Positions 1 through 6,401 of a DNA stretch of 12,632 bases are shown piece after piece (the stretch's first letter is position 1; each line of letters opens with the position of its first letter). This DNA is from Desulfatitalea sp. GTDB lineage: Bacteria > Desulfobacterota > Desulfobacteria > Desulfobacterales > Desulfosarcinaceae. Position numbers and translations under genes: made by a program. Under the pieces are notes generated by a model that was not told the DNA's origin, did not search any database, and worked only from the letters and a program-made list of their open reading frames with translations. The stretch covers positions 1 through 12,632 of the forward strand of contig JABDRH010000194.1 of NCBI GenBank assembly GCA_013041835.1, written 5' to 3'.

Positions 1-887
1 ATAATCGCCCCTTTACCTACTGTTGTATGGCCGCCAAGTATTGTTGCGTTTGCATAGATAATGACGTCATCCTCAATGGTGGGATGGCGCTTTTTGCCGC
101 GATACTGCTCACCGGCGTTTTTCGGAAGGCTGAGGGCTCCCAAAGTAACCCCCTGATATATCCTGACATTTTTACCAATATGGGTCGTTTCGCCGATCAC
201 CACACCGGTACCGTGGTCAATGACAAAGCGCGTGCCGATATTGGCGCCGGGATGAATATCGATACCTGTCAGGCAGTGGGCATGCTCACTGATAATGCGC
301 GGCAGCAAAGGCACCCCCAACTCGAACAGACGATGCGCCACCCGGTGCACCATAATGGCATATATCCCCGGATAGCTGAAAATAATCTCATCATGGCTTT
401 TGGCTGCCGGATCGCCGTCGAAAGTAGCCCGAACGTCCGTGGCCAGCACTTGACGAATATCGGGAATGGATTCCAGCATCTCCAATGCCATGGCTTGGCC
501 ACTGTGCTCGCACTCGCTGCACGGCAGACCGTAGCGCAGGCAATCATGCCGCATGTGGTGGGCAATTTGCTCCGACAAGGTATCGTAAAGCGCCGAAACG
601 CTCTGCCCTAGACTGTACTTCATATTTGCCGGATCGAGCCTTTCACGGGAAAAATATCCCGGAAACAAGATTTCTCGAAATCGATCAATCAGGTCGGAAA
701 CGAACCCCTCGGCAGGAATCGGCTCATAATCAATGTGCGTATAACACAATTCGTTATCGCAGTGTGCAATAATCCGCTCGGCAATATCCGGCACCTGGGC
801 TTTCATTTGTCTGCAGGCCTCTGCGTCGATTTTGCAAGTGTCGGCCTCACGCTTGCATTTCTCCCCGGCTTTGACCTGTTCGCTCAT
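1..887 (-). CDS. cysE: Serine O-acetyltransferase, EpsC/CysE type (3' end beyond the window)
   Basis: Predicted to transfer acetyl from acetyl-CoA to L-serine, giving O-acetylserine, the first step of cysteine synthesis in the cytoplasm. The frame is open from an ATG at 887 to the window edge (295 codons, no stop), so the C-terminus is missing. An N-terminal helical region is followed by the left-handed beta-helix: the DIHPGANIG (residues 210-218), FVIDHGTGVVIGET (221-234) and VRIYQGVTLGA (241-251) hexapeptide-repeat blocks are hallmark CysE/EpsC sequence, with the catalytic His in IDHGTG and one in IHPGA. The long N-terminus is EpsC/SrpH-like rather than E. coli-like. A purine-rich GGGAGCAGG precedes the ATG. 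Oddity: cysteines at 11, 18 and 25 are spaced exactly seven residues apart, with more at 116, 123 and 126. The family call is firm; the symbol could equally be epsC. Confidence 0.93.
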   Translation of the reverse strand, partial: MSEQVKAGEKCKREADTCKIDAEACRQMKAQVPDIAERIIAHCDNELCYTHIDYEPIPAEGFVSDLIDRFREILFPGYFSRERLDPANMKYSLGQSVSALYDTLSEQIAHHMRHDCLRYGLPCSECEHSGQAMALEMLESIPDIRQVLATDVRATFDGDPAAKSHDEIIFSYPGIYAIMVHRVAHRLFELGVPLLPRIISEHAHCLTGIDIHPGANIGTRFVIDHGTGVVIGETTHIGKNVRIYQGVTLGALSLPKNAGEQYRGKKRHPTIEDDVIIYANATILGGHTTVGKGAI

Positions 888-1187
888 AGACCTGCTCCCT
901 GTATTGAAGTATGACTTGAATGCAACCCGTCCTCGCGGATAGAGCCAAAATAAGGCGGTTTGCCGTTTAAGCAAGCGACATGATCATTCCAACCGATATT
1001 CATTTTAATTGGGTAGGATTGGCACCGCCACGCAATTCACAGCCTCCGGCACGCAACCCGTTTCCAAATAAGTTTAGGAGGTTACTCTTTTTGGGTTGCA
1101 TCTTGAAACGATTCTGGTACGTTTGATAGACATCACAGTCCAGGCAAGACGCACCGACGCATCCATCAGACGGCAGGTTCGCATCAC
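888..1187. other. Divergent intergenic region between cysE and the HAO module
   Basis: Three hundred bases lie between the divergent cysE and NapC/NrfH-like genes, so promoters for both should be here. I see no convincing -35/-10 pair for either direction; the best matches are only three or four of six at each box. An AGGAGG stands at 1076-1081 but has no long reading frame behind it on the plus strand. No RNA gene or terminator hairpin is evident. Confidence 0.4.
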
Positions 1188-1757
1188 ATGACAAAGAAAA
1201 AAAATGTCATCACACTGGCGCTTGTGGGATTAGGTGTGTTCATTGCGTTCCCTTTGTTCAGCATGACCTATTACACCATGGTACGCACCTCCACACCGGA
1301 ATTCTGCGCCTCCTGCCATGAGATTAAACCGGCCGTAACGGCATGGCGCGCCTCTACGCACACCAACAATGCCACCGGCGTCGTTGTGGATTGCATGGAT
1401 TGCCACCTGCCCGCGCCCCAGGACACTTTCGATTTTTTCTTCGCCAAAAGCTACCACGGCATCAAGGATGTGGTCATCCATTTTCTGATGGCGGATTACG
1501 ACCGGGAAAAAGCACGCCAACTGGCTTATGCCGCCTTTGATAACGACCAGTGCCGCAAATGCCATCGCAACCTGCTGTACATGCCCACGGCCCGCGGCGC
1601 CATGCTGGCTCACCGGGCAGTGGTTTACGCCCGGCCCGGCTATGAAAAAAAGTGTGTGGACTGCCACTATGATTTGGTCCATTCCGATAAAGGGCTGGTG
1701 ATGTTCCGCCAAACGCGCAGGATTCCCTACCAAGCCAAAGGCTTGAAACCGCTGTAA
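1188..1757 (+). CDS. Tetraheme c-type cytochrome, NapC/NrfH family (quinol dehydrogenase)
   Basis: Predicted membrane-anchored quinol oxidase that feeds electrons to the octaheme cytochrome encoded next to it. The 189-aa product has one N-terminal membrane helix (about residues 7-29) and four CxxCH heme sites at Cys40 (CASCH), Cys69 (CMDCH), Cys122 (CRKCH) and Cys156 (CVDCH). The length, single anchor and four hemes match NapC/NrfH/CycX-type proteins; the CASCHEIKPAV region after the helix is typical of their first heme. The ATG at 1188 has only a weak upstream ribosome-binding site (AGGT), but no earlier in-frame ATG exists after the upstream stop. In Epsilonproteobacteria and other anaerobes a NrfH-like gene (called haoC or cycX) accompanies HAO-like haoA, the order seen here. 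The partner is inferred from adjacency. The quinone type cannot be told from sequence. Confidence 0.9.
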   Translation: MTKKKNVITLALVGLGVFIAFPLFSMTYYTMVRTSTPEFCASCHEIKPAVTAWRASTHTNNATGVVVDCMDCHLPAPQDTFDFFFAKSYHGIKDVVIHFLMADYDREKARQLAYAAFDNDQCRKCHRNLLYMPTARGAMLAHRAVVYARPGYEKKCVDCHYDLVHSDKGLVMFRQTRRIPYQAKGLKPL

Positions 1758-1764
1758 CCCTGAG

Positions 1765-1798
1765 TTGGCCGGCCATTTGCCATGAGTTTGGCGGCCAA
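1765..1798 (+). other. Intercistronic stem-loop between the tetraheme and octaheme genes
   Basis: A perfect 7-bp inverted repeat (TTGGCCG at 1765-1771, CGGCCAA at 1792-1798) encloses a 20-base loop in the 61-bp spacer. No U-run follows, so it is not a standard terminator. It ends six bases before the AAGGAG ribosome-binding site of the octaheme gene. It could stabilise the downstream message or adjust expression of the soluble enzyme relative to its anchor. It may also be chance in GC-rich sequence. Confidence 0.35.
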
Positions 1799-1818
1799 TA
1801 CCGAAAGGAGCGAGAAGC

Positions 1819-3210
1819 ATGATGAGGCAAGCATTGCTGATTCTTACCATCACTTGCCTGGCCGTCGGTTCCTCGGCGATGGGCGTTCAGGCCCAGCCCA
1901 ACTACGCCAAGGTCAAAGAATTTCGGATCGAACGCAGCGTGCCCCCGGAGGCCCAGGCATGCATTGAATGCCACCGGGCGACAACCCCCGGCGTTTTTAC
2001 CGACTGGGCCAAAAGCCGCCATGCCAATGCCAACATTACGTGCCTGGATTGCCATCTGGTGCAACCCGGCGACCGCGATATCGCCAAGGATCATGAAAAG
2101 TATTACAATCGTTCCGATTTGCCCTGGGGCAAGGCCAAGTACAAAATGCCCATTGCCTCCGTTGTAACGCCCAAGGATTGTTCACGCTGCCATCCGGATG
2201 AAGCCATCCAGTACAGCCGGTCCAAACACGCCAACACGATCGAGATCATGTGGAAACTGGATCCCTGGTTGAATAAGGGGATGAACTCGGACAACGAGCG
2301 AAAAACCGGATGTTTTAGCTGCCACGGCACCGTCATCGCCATCGACGAAAAGGGCAAGATCGATCCGGCCACCTGGCCCAATGCCGGTGTCGGCCGACTC
2401 AACCTGGACGGCAGCAAAGGCGCGTGTACCTCATGCCACACGCGCCACCGTTTTTCCGTGGCCGAAGCCCGTAAGCCCGAAGCGTGCGACCAATGCCACT
2501 TAGGGCCCGATCACCCCCAGATTGAAATTTACGAAGAGTCCAAGCACGGCACCATCTACCACGCCTATCAGAATGAATACAATTTCGATGCTGCCGCCGG
2601 CACCTGGACGCCCGGTGTTGATTATCGGGCGCCCACCTGCGCCGGCTGTCACATGAGCGGCTCCGGTAAAGTCATCGGCACGCATGATGTCACCGAACGG
2701 CTCAGCTGGGAGACCCAGGCGCCGCAGACCGTGCGACCCCAGGATTTTAAAGCGTTTCCTTCAGGCACCGACTGGAAAACGGAACGGGAAAAGATGAAAA
2801 ACGTATGCCGGAGCTGCCACGGGGATTCGTGGATCAACAACTTCTACAATGGCTTTGACAAAGCCGTCGAAGAGTACAACGAGGTGTACTTTAAACCGGC
2901 CAAGGCCAAGCTGGATGAACTTTACGGCAAAGGCTTGCTGGATAAGACAAGGTACTTTGACGAACGCTTGGAAGTGGAATATTACGAGCTATGGCATCAT
3001 GAGGGACGCCGCGCCCGCATGGGAGTCATGATGATGGCGCCCGACTATGCATGGTGGCACGGCTTTTATGAATGCAAGCTTCGTTTCAACATCTTCATGC
3101 AAGAGGCCAACCACCTGATCGAAACCGGACGCAAGGCCCACATGGCAAAAGACTTTCCCAACGCTACCGGCAGCACCGAAAAACCCAAAATGCTGTTCCC
3201 CGAAAAGTAG
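1819..3210 (+). CDS. Octaheme c-type cytochrome, hydroxylamine oxidoreductase (HAO) family
   Basis: A periplasmic eight-heme oxidoreductase of the HAO superfamily; members oxidise hydroxylamine or hydrazine, or in anaerobes reduce nitrite or hydroxylamine. The 463-aa product has a Sec signal (about residues 1-25, ending near AQA) and eight CxxCH motifs at Cys48, 75, 121, 165, 203, 223, 274 and 330. By family order the fourth (GCFSCHG, Cys165) should bind the active-site heme. The C-terminal third is heme-free and tyrosine- and histidine-rich, as in HAO, and includes a YAWWHGFYE stretch (residues 410-418). A Tyr in this region cross-links the P460 heme in oxidative HAO; Tyr410 and Tyr417 are candidates, but alignment is needed. 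The start at 1819 is chosen over the tandem ATG at 1822 because AAGGAG (1805-1810) is 8 nt away. With its NrfH-type neighbour it resembles haoCA, which favours a reductive role. Confidence 0.88.
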   Translation: MMRQALLILTITCLAVGSSAMGVQAQPNYAKVKEFRIERSVPPEAQACIECHRATTPGVFTDWAKSRHANANITCLDCHLVQPGDRDIAKDHEKYYNRSDLPWGKAKYKMPIASVVTPKDCSRCHPDEAIQYSRSKHANTIEIMWKLDPWLNKGMNSDNERKTGCFSCHGTVIAIDEKGKIDPATWPNAGVGRLNLDGSKGACTSCHTRHRFSVAEARKPEACDQCHLGPDHPQIEIYEESKHGTIYHAYQNEYNFDAAAGTWTPGVDYRAPTCAGCHMSGSGKVIGTHDVTERLSWETQAPQTVRPQDFKAFPSGTDWKTEREKMKNVCRSCHGDSWINNFYNGFDKAVEEYNEVYFKPAKAKLDELYGKGLLDKTRYFDERLEVEYYELWHHEGRRARMGVMMMAPDYAWWHGFYECKLRFNIFMQEANHLIETGRKAHMAKDFPNATGSTEKPKMLFPEK

Positions 3211-3233
3211 CTGCTTTTCGCAATATCTGAAAA

Positions 3234-3265
3234 CCCCGCGGCCCGATGCGGCCGCGGGGTTTTTT
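3234..3265 (+). terminator. Intrinsic terminator after the octaheme (HAO-like) gene
   Basis: A perfect 10-bp GC-rich stem (CCCCGCGGCC at 3234-3243, GGCCGCGGGG at 3250-3259) with the six-base loop CGATGC is followed at once by six T. It begins 24 bases after the stop codon. This closes the two-gene cytochrome operon and implies that the flavoprotein gene downstream has its own promoter. Confidence 0.93.
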
Positions 3266-3411
3266 CGCCTCCGGATTGGCGCGCAGCCATAACCCGATTT
3301 TTTAAATTGCCTTTAAGTTCAAAATACGGTGGTTACATTGTTTGGTCAAAGGGCGCCATGCCCAATACCGGCGTGGTGAAAAGACCAACCCAGTAAAATG
3401 AAGGAGACGCC

Positions 3412-4323
3412 ATGGACACCCCGCAAGCTTATGATGTCGTCATTCTGGGCACCGGACCGGCCGGTTTGCAAGCCGCCATCCACGCTGCACGCAAAAAGGT
3501 ATCGGTACTGGTACTGGGCAAAGAGACAAAGAGCAGCCTGTTTCACGCGCATATCGAAAATTTTTGCTGCATTTTCAATGTTCCCGGAGAAGAGATTTTA
3601 AATACCGGCCGTCAGCAGGCCGCCGGTTTTGGCGCGCAATTTCTGGAAGAGGATGTGCTCTCTATCATTCAGCAAGCCAAGGGATTTGAACTGCAAACCG
3701 AATCCGGCGCAACCATACGGACATCGGCCCTGATCATCGCCACCGGCACCCACCGCAACCGCCTTGGCGTGAAAGGGGAAAAAGAGTTCATCGGCAAAGG
3801 GGTCAGTTATTGCGTGGATTGCGACGGCAACTTCTATAAAGGTCAGACCGTGGCCGTGGTGGGCAACGAAAGCGCGGCCGTGGACGGGGCCCTGACATTG
3901 ACCGGCATCGCCGCACAGGTCCACCTGGTCTGCGATCGGCTGGATGTGTCCGACGCCTTGAAAACACGCATGGAGAACAGTCGTGTCACCATTCATGCTG
4001 GCAAAAAGGTGGCGCGGATCCAGGGGGACCAGGAGGTGGAAAGCCTATTGCTGCAAGACGGCGTCTCCATCAAGGTGAACGGGGTCTTCATCGAACTGGG
4101 TGCCAAAGGACTGCTGCAATTGGCCACCACGCTGGGTATCGCCCTGGATGATGAAATGCGCTATGTTCGTACGGATAAGGGGCAGGCCACCAACCTGCCC
4201 GGCATCTATGCCGCCGGTGACATCTGCGGACCGCCCTGGCAGATGGCCAAGGCCGTTGGTGAAGGCTGTGTGGCCGGCATCAATGCAGCCGCTTTTGCCA
4301 GAGGGTCAAATAGATCGCAATGA
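3412..4323 (+). CDS. Thioredoxin-reductase-like FAD flavoprotein with CVDC redox centre
   Basis: Predicted cytoplasmic flavoprotein disulfide reductase of the TrxB fold; partner unknown. The 303-aa product has the N-terminal FAD motif GTGPAG (13-18), an ATG block (TGTHRNRLG, 111-119), the redox pair Cys134-Val-Asp-Cys137 followed by Asp, a second nucleotide-binding motif GNESAA (151-156) and the C-terminal FAD motif GIYAAGDICG (264-273). The layout and length match TrxR. Two departures stand out: the usual GGGDSA is GNESAA, and the arginine-rich HRR-type segment that binds the NADPH phosphate is replaced by VCDRLDVSDALK (173-184). NADPH may therefore not be the donor; NADH, ferredoxin or another donor is possible. 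An extra Cys51-Cys52 pair occurs. Start: AAGGAG at 3401-3406 lies 5 nt before the ATG. It follows a strong terminator and precedes a 386-bp gap, so it is probably monocistronic. No thioredoxin gene lies beside it. Confidence 0.85.
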   Translation: MDTPQAYDVVILGTGPAGLQAAIHAARKKVSVLVLGKETKSSLFHAHIENFCCIFNVPGEEILNTGRQQAAGFGAQFLEEDVLSIIQQAKGFELQTESGATIRTSALIIATGTHRNRLGVKGEKEFIGKGVSYCVDCDGNFYKGQTVAVVGNESAAVDGALTLTGIAAQVHLVCDRLDVSDALKTRMENSRVTIHAGKKVARIQGDQEVESLLLQDGVSIKVNGVFIELGAKGLLQLATTLGIALDDEMRYVRTDKGQATNLPGIYAAGDICGPPWQMAKAVGEGCVAGINAAAFARGSNRSQ

Positions 4324-4403
4324 CGCCGACCCTACGCCCTAAGGGGCTGTATCCCAATGCTTTGTTTGTACAACAACACGGTCAACCGGTACATTGAAAG
4401 CCA

Positions 4404-4418
4404 TGGCAAACCTTGCCA
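4404..4418. promoter_or_regulatory. 15-bp palindrome, possible operator
   Basis: TGGCAA and TTGCCA are perfect inverted arms around a 3-base ACC spacer. It lies 81 bp past the flavoprotein stop and about 120 bp upstream of the predicted Otr-gene transcription start. With no T-run it does not look like a terminator. I do not recognise a regulator for it. Confidence 0.3.
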
Positions 4419-4449
4419 AGGCGCCATACCGTTGGGTTACAATCGAAGG

Positions 4450-4474
4450 GTTAACACAATTAACACATGTTAAC
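4450..4474. promoter_or_regulatory. Overlapping GTTAAC-type inverted repeats, candidate activator site
   Basis: Three TTAACACA-like units follow one another (4451, 4460 and 4470). They form a perfect palindrome TTAACA-CA-TGTTAA (4460-4473) and an overlapping GTTAA/TTAAC pair (4450-4464). The centre of the better palindrome, 4466.5, lies about 63-64 bp upstream of the start predicted from the promoter at 4495-4523, a position typical of CRP/FNR-type class I activation. The half-site is not the standard FNR TTGAT, so the regulator is unknown. Confidence 0.4.
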
Positions 4475-4494
4475 GACACATGGCCCTTTTCATC

Positions 4495-4523
4495 TTTACA
4501 AGCAATTGCATCAGGGCTATAAC
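4495..4523 (+). promoter_or_regulatory. Sigma70-type promoter for the Otr-cytochrome b operon
   Basis: TTTACA (4495-4500) and TATAAC (4518-4523) each match the consensus at five of six bases and are separated by the ideal 17 bp. Transcription would start near 4530, leaving a leader of about 180 nt. It is the best-scoring promoter I can see in front of any gene in the window, and it follows the palindrome cluster at 4450-4474. Confidence 0.55.
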
Positions 4524-4709
4524 TAGTCTACATATCAACCAATTCTTTCTGGATCGAATAGCAGCATGGTGTTGGTATCTTACTTGCTACGATCTCTTCC
4601 CGGAATTGAATACCCAGACATGGCACATGTGTGATTGACGCCGTTCACCCCACCCCACGCGACAAACCGCGGGTATAAATAACACCTGGGCTCGACCACG
4701 GAGGCAACA

Positions 4710-6401
4710 ATGCGAAAGGTAACGACAATTCATCCGCCGGCCGGGTTGCCGTGGGCAACGGCATGTGTGCTGCTTGCCATGGCAACTGTTGTTGCCGCGG
4801 CCGCCTCCGCTCAGGCAGCTCAGGCCCCAGGCCGTGTCTTGGCCCAACAGGCGACCCGAGAGAAATCCTTGTGGATCACATCCGATCATGCCCGGCATGA
4901 AGCACTCAAGCAACCCTTCGCATCCGGTCCGCAAGTGACCCAAGCCTGCCTGTCCTGCCACAACCAGGCGGCCCTTCAATTTCATAAAACCATCCATTGG
5001 ACCTGGATGGACCCGAGTACGGCTCAAAGCGCGCAGCTAGGCAAGGGGGGATTGTCCATCAACAACTTCTGTGTGAACATTCAAAGCAACGAGGCTCGTT
5101 GCACATCATGCCACGCCGGATATGGATGGAAGGATAAAAATTTCGACTTCAGCGACCAGAGCAGGGTGGATTGCCTGGTTTGTCATGAGCACACGGGCAC
5201 TTATAAAAAATATCCCGCCGGTGCCGGTAACCCGGTGAGCGCGCCCACGCTGATCACGGGCAACGGCAAGACCTACCTACCGCCCGACTACAACAAGGTA
5301 GCCCAGAGTGTGAGCCGGCCAAGCCGCAAGAACTGCGGCACCTGCCACTTCAGCGGCGGCGGCGGTGACGGCGTCAAACACGGCGATCTGGATGCCTCCC
5401 TGTTTAAACCCAACAAGGCCCTGGACGTACACATGGGACTGGATGGCCAGAATTTTGATTGCGTGCGTTGCCACTCTACCAGCTTGCACCACATCGCCGG
5501 CCGCGTCTATGCCACGCCCGCCGCCACCGAACGTAAGAGCCTGATCGAGGACGACCTGACATCCAAGATTACCTGTGAATCATGCCATAGCGACGCGCCC
5601 CACAAAAACCACGCCAAGGCCAATGACCACACCGACCGTGTGGCTTGTCAGACCTGCCACATTCCGGCCTTTGCCCGTGTGAATCCCACCAAAATGTGGT
5701 GGGATTGGTCCAAGGCCGGGAAGAAAAAAGACGGCAAACCCATTGCGCTCAAGGACGAACTGGGCAAACCGGCCTATATGACGAAAAAAGGTGAGTTCAG
5801 ATGGGCCAGGAATGTTAAACCCGAATACTACTGGTACAACGGCAGCATCCGCCATGTCACCGTCAAGGACAAGATCGATCCCAGCCGACCGGTGCCGCTG
5901 AGCGAACCGGTGGGAACGCCGAACGATCCCAACGCCCGCATATTCCCTTTCAAGGTGCACCGGGGCAAGCTGCCCTACGACAAAGTCAACAAAACCCTGA
6001 CCATCATACACCTTTTCCCCAAAACCAAGGACGACAAGGCCGCCTACTGGAAAGGCTACGACTGGGCCAAGGCGATTCAATACGGAATGGATTACGCCGG
6101 CCTGCCCTACTCGGGCGAATTTGATTGGGTGGAAACCAGCTATGTGTTTCCCACCACCCACATGGTGGCGCCACGGGAGAACGTGGTGGCCTGCGGTGAA
6201 TGCCACACGGCCTCCGGCAGCCGCCTGGCCGGTATCACCGGCGTCTACATGCCGGGCCGCGACAACATCCGCTGGCTGGATGCCATCGGCTGGCTGGCCG
6301 CGGCTGGCGCCCTGGCCGGTGTTCTGCTACACGGCCTGACACGCCTATTCACCCCGATGCTGCAAAATAAAGATGGCCGAAAGGAGAAATCGTCATGCTG
6401 A
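4710..6401 (+). CDS. Octaheme c-type cytochrome, tetrathionate reductase (Otr) family, membrane-anchored
   Basis: Predicted periplasmic octaheme reductase; the Shewanella relative (Otr) reduces tetrathionate and also nitrite and hydroxylamine in vitro. The 563-aa product has a signal peptide (about residues 14-37) and eight CxxCH sites at Cys80, 131, 155, 209, 251, 289, 313 and 495. The large gap before the last heme is an Otr-like layout. The NNFC segment (Asn118, Cys121) fits the Asn/Cys pair by the active-site heme of Shewanella Otr. Lys207, just before the fourth motif, is a candidate for the unusual lysine heme ligand; its identity needs alignment. Residues about 523-546 form a hydrophobic C-terminal helix followed by a basic, presumably cytoplasmic, tail, so the protein is probably tethered to the membrane. 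GGAGG at 4700-4704 supports the start. The end overlaps the next gene by 7 nt, implying translational coupling. The substrate is inferred only from family. Confidence 0.88.
   Translation: MRKVTTIHPPAGLPWATACVLLAMATVVAAAASAQAAQAPGRVLAQQATREKSLWITSDHARHEALKQPFASGPQVTQACLSCHNQAALQFHKTIHWTWMDPSTAQSAQLGKGGLSINNFCVNIQSNEARCTSCHAGYGWKDKNFDFSDQSRVDCLVCHEHTGTYKKYPAGAGNPVSAPTLITGNGKTYLPPDYNKVAQSVSRPSRKNCGTCHFSGGGGDGVKHGDLDASLFKPNKALDVHMGLDGQNFDCVRCHSTSLHHIAGRVYATPAATERKSLIEDDLTSKITCESCHSDAPHKNHAKANDHTDRVACQTCHIPAFARVNPTKMWWDWSKAGKKKDGKPIALKDELGKPAYMTKKGEFRWARNVKPEYYWYNGSIRHVTVKDKIDPSRPVPLSEPVGTPNDPNARIFPFKVHRGKLPYDKVNKTLTIIHLFPKTKDDKAAYWKGYDWAKAIQYGMDYAGLPYSGEFDWVETSYVFPTTHMVAPRENVVACGECHTASGSRLAGITGVYMPGRDNIRWLDAIGWLAAAGALAGVLLHGLTRLFTPMLQNKDGRKEKSSC

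Larger units (their letters stand above)
4324..4709. other. Regulatory intergenic region upstream of the Otr-like gene
   Basis: No gene is visible in these 386 bases. They hold, in order, a short GCCC/GGGC hairpin with loop TAAG just after the flavoprotein stop (about 4335-4346, no T-run), a 15-bp palindrome (4404-4418), a cluster of TTAACACA-like repeats that includes a 14-bp palindrome (4451-4474), and a sigma70-type promoter (4495-4523). The predicted 5' leader of about 180 nt has no obvious strong fold. A GGAGG at 4700-4704 is the ribosome-binding site of the next gene. Confidence 0.6.

Noticed and set aside
27..611. A 194-codon plus-strand frame opposite cysE
   Set aside because: The minus strand encodes unmistakable serine acetyltransferase motifs; the plus frame has no recognisable domain.
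1000..1194. A 64-codon cysteine-rich frame on the minus strand with a CLDC motif
   Set aside because: It has no ribosome-binding site, overlaps the start of the NapC/NrfH-like gene, fills the region where promoters are expected and resembles nothing I know.
1230..1853. A 207-codon minus-strand frame opposite the tetraheme cytochrome
   Set aside because: It is antisense to four CxxCH heme sites and shows no family features; long antisense frames are common in GC-rich genes.
4335..4346. GCCC/GGGC hairpin after the flavoprotein gene, considered as its terminator
   Set aside because: The stem is only four pairs and no T-run follows.
4674..4680. TATAAA close to the Otr-like gene start, considered as a -10 box
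   Set aside because: No -35-like sequence stands 15-19 bp upstream; the pair at 4495-4523 is much better.
5580..6206. A 208-codon minus-strand frame opposite the Otr-like gene
   Set aside because: It is antisense to heme-binding sequence and has no ribosome-binding site or known domain.
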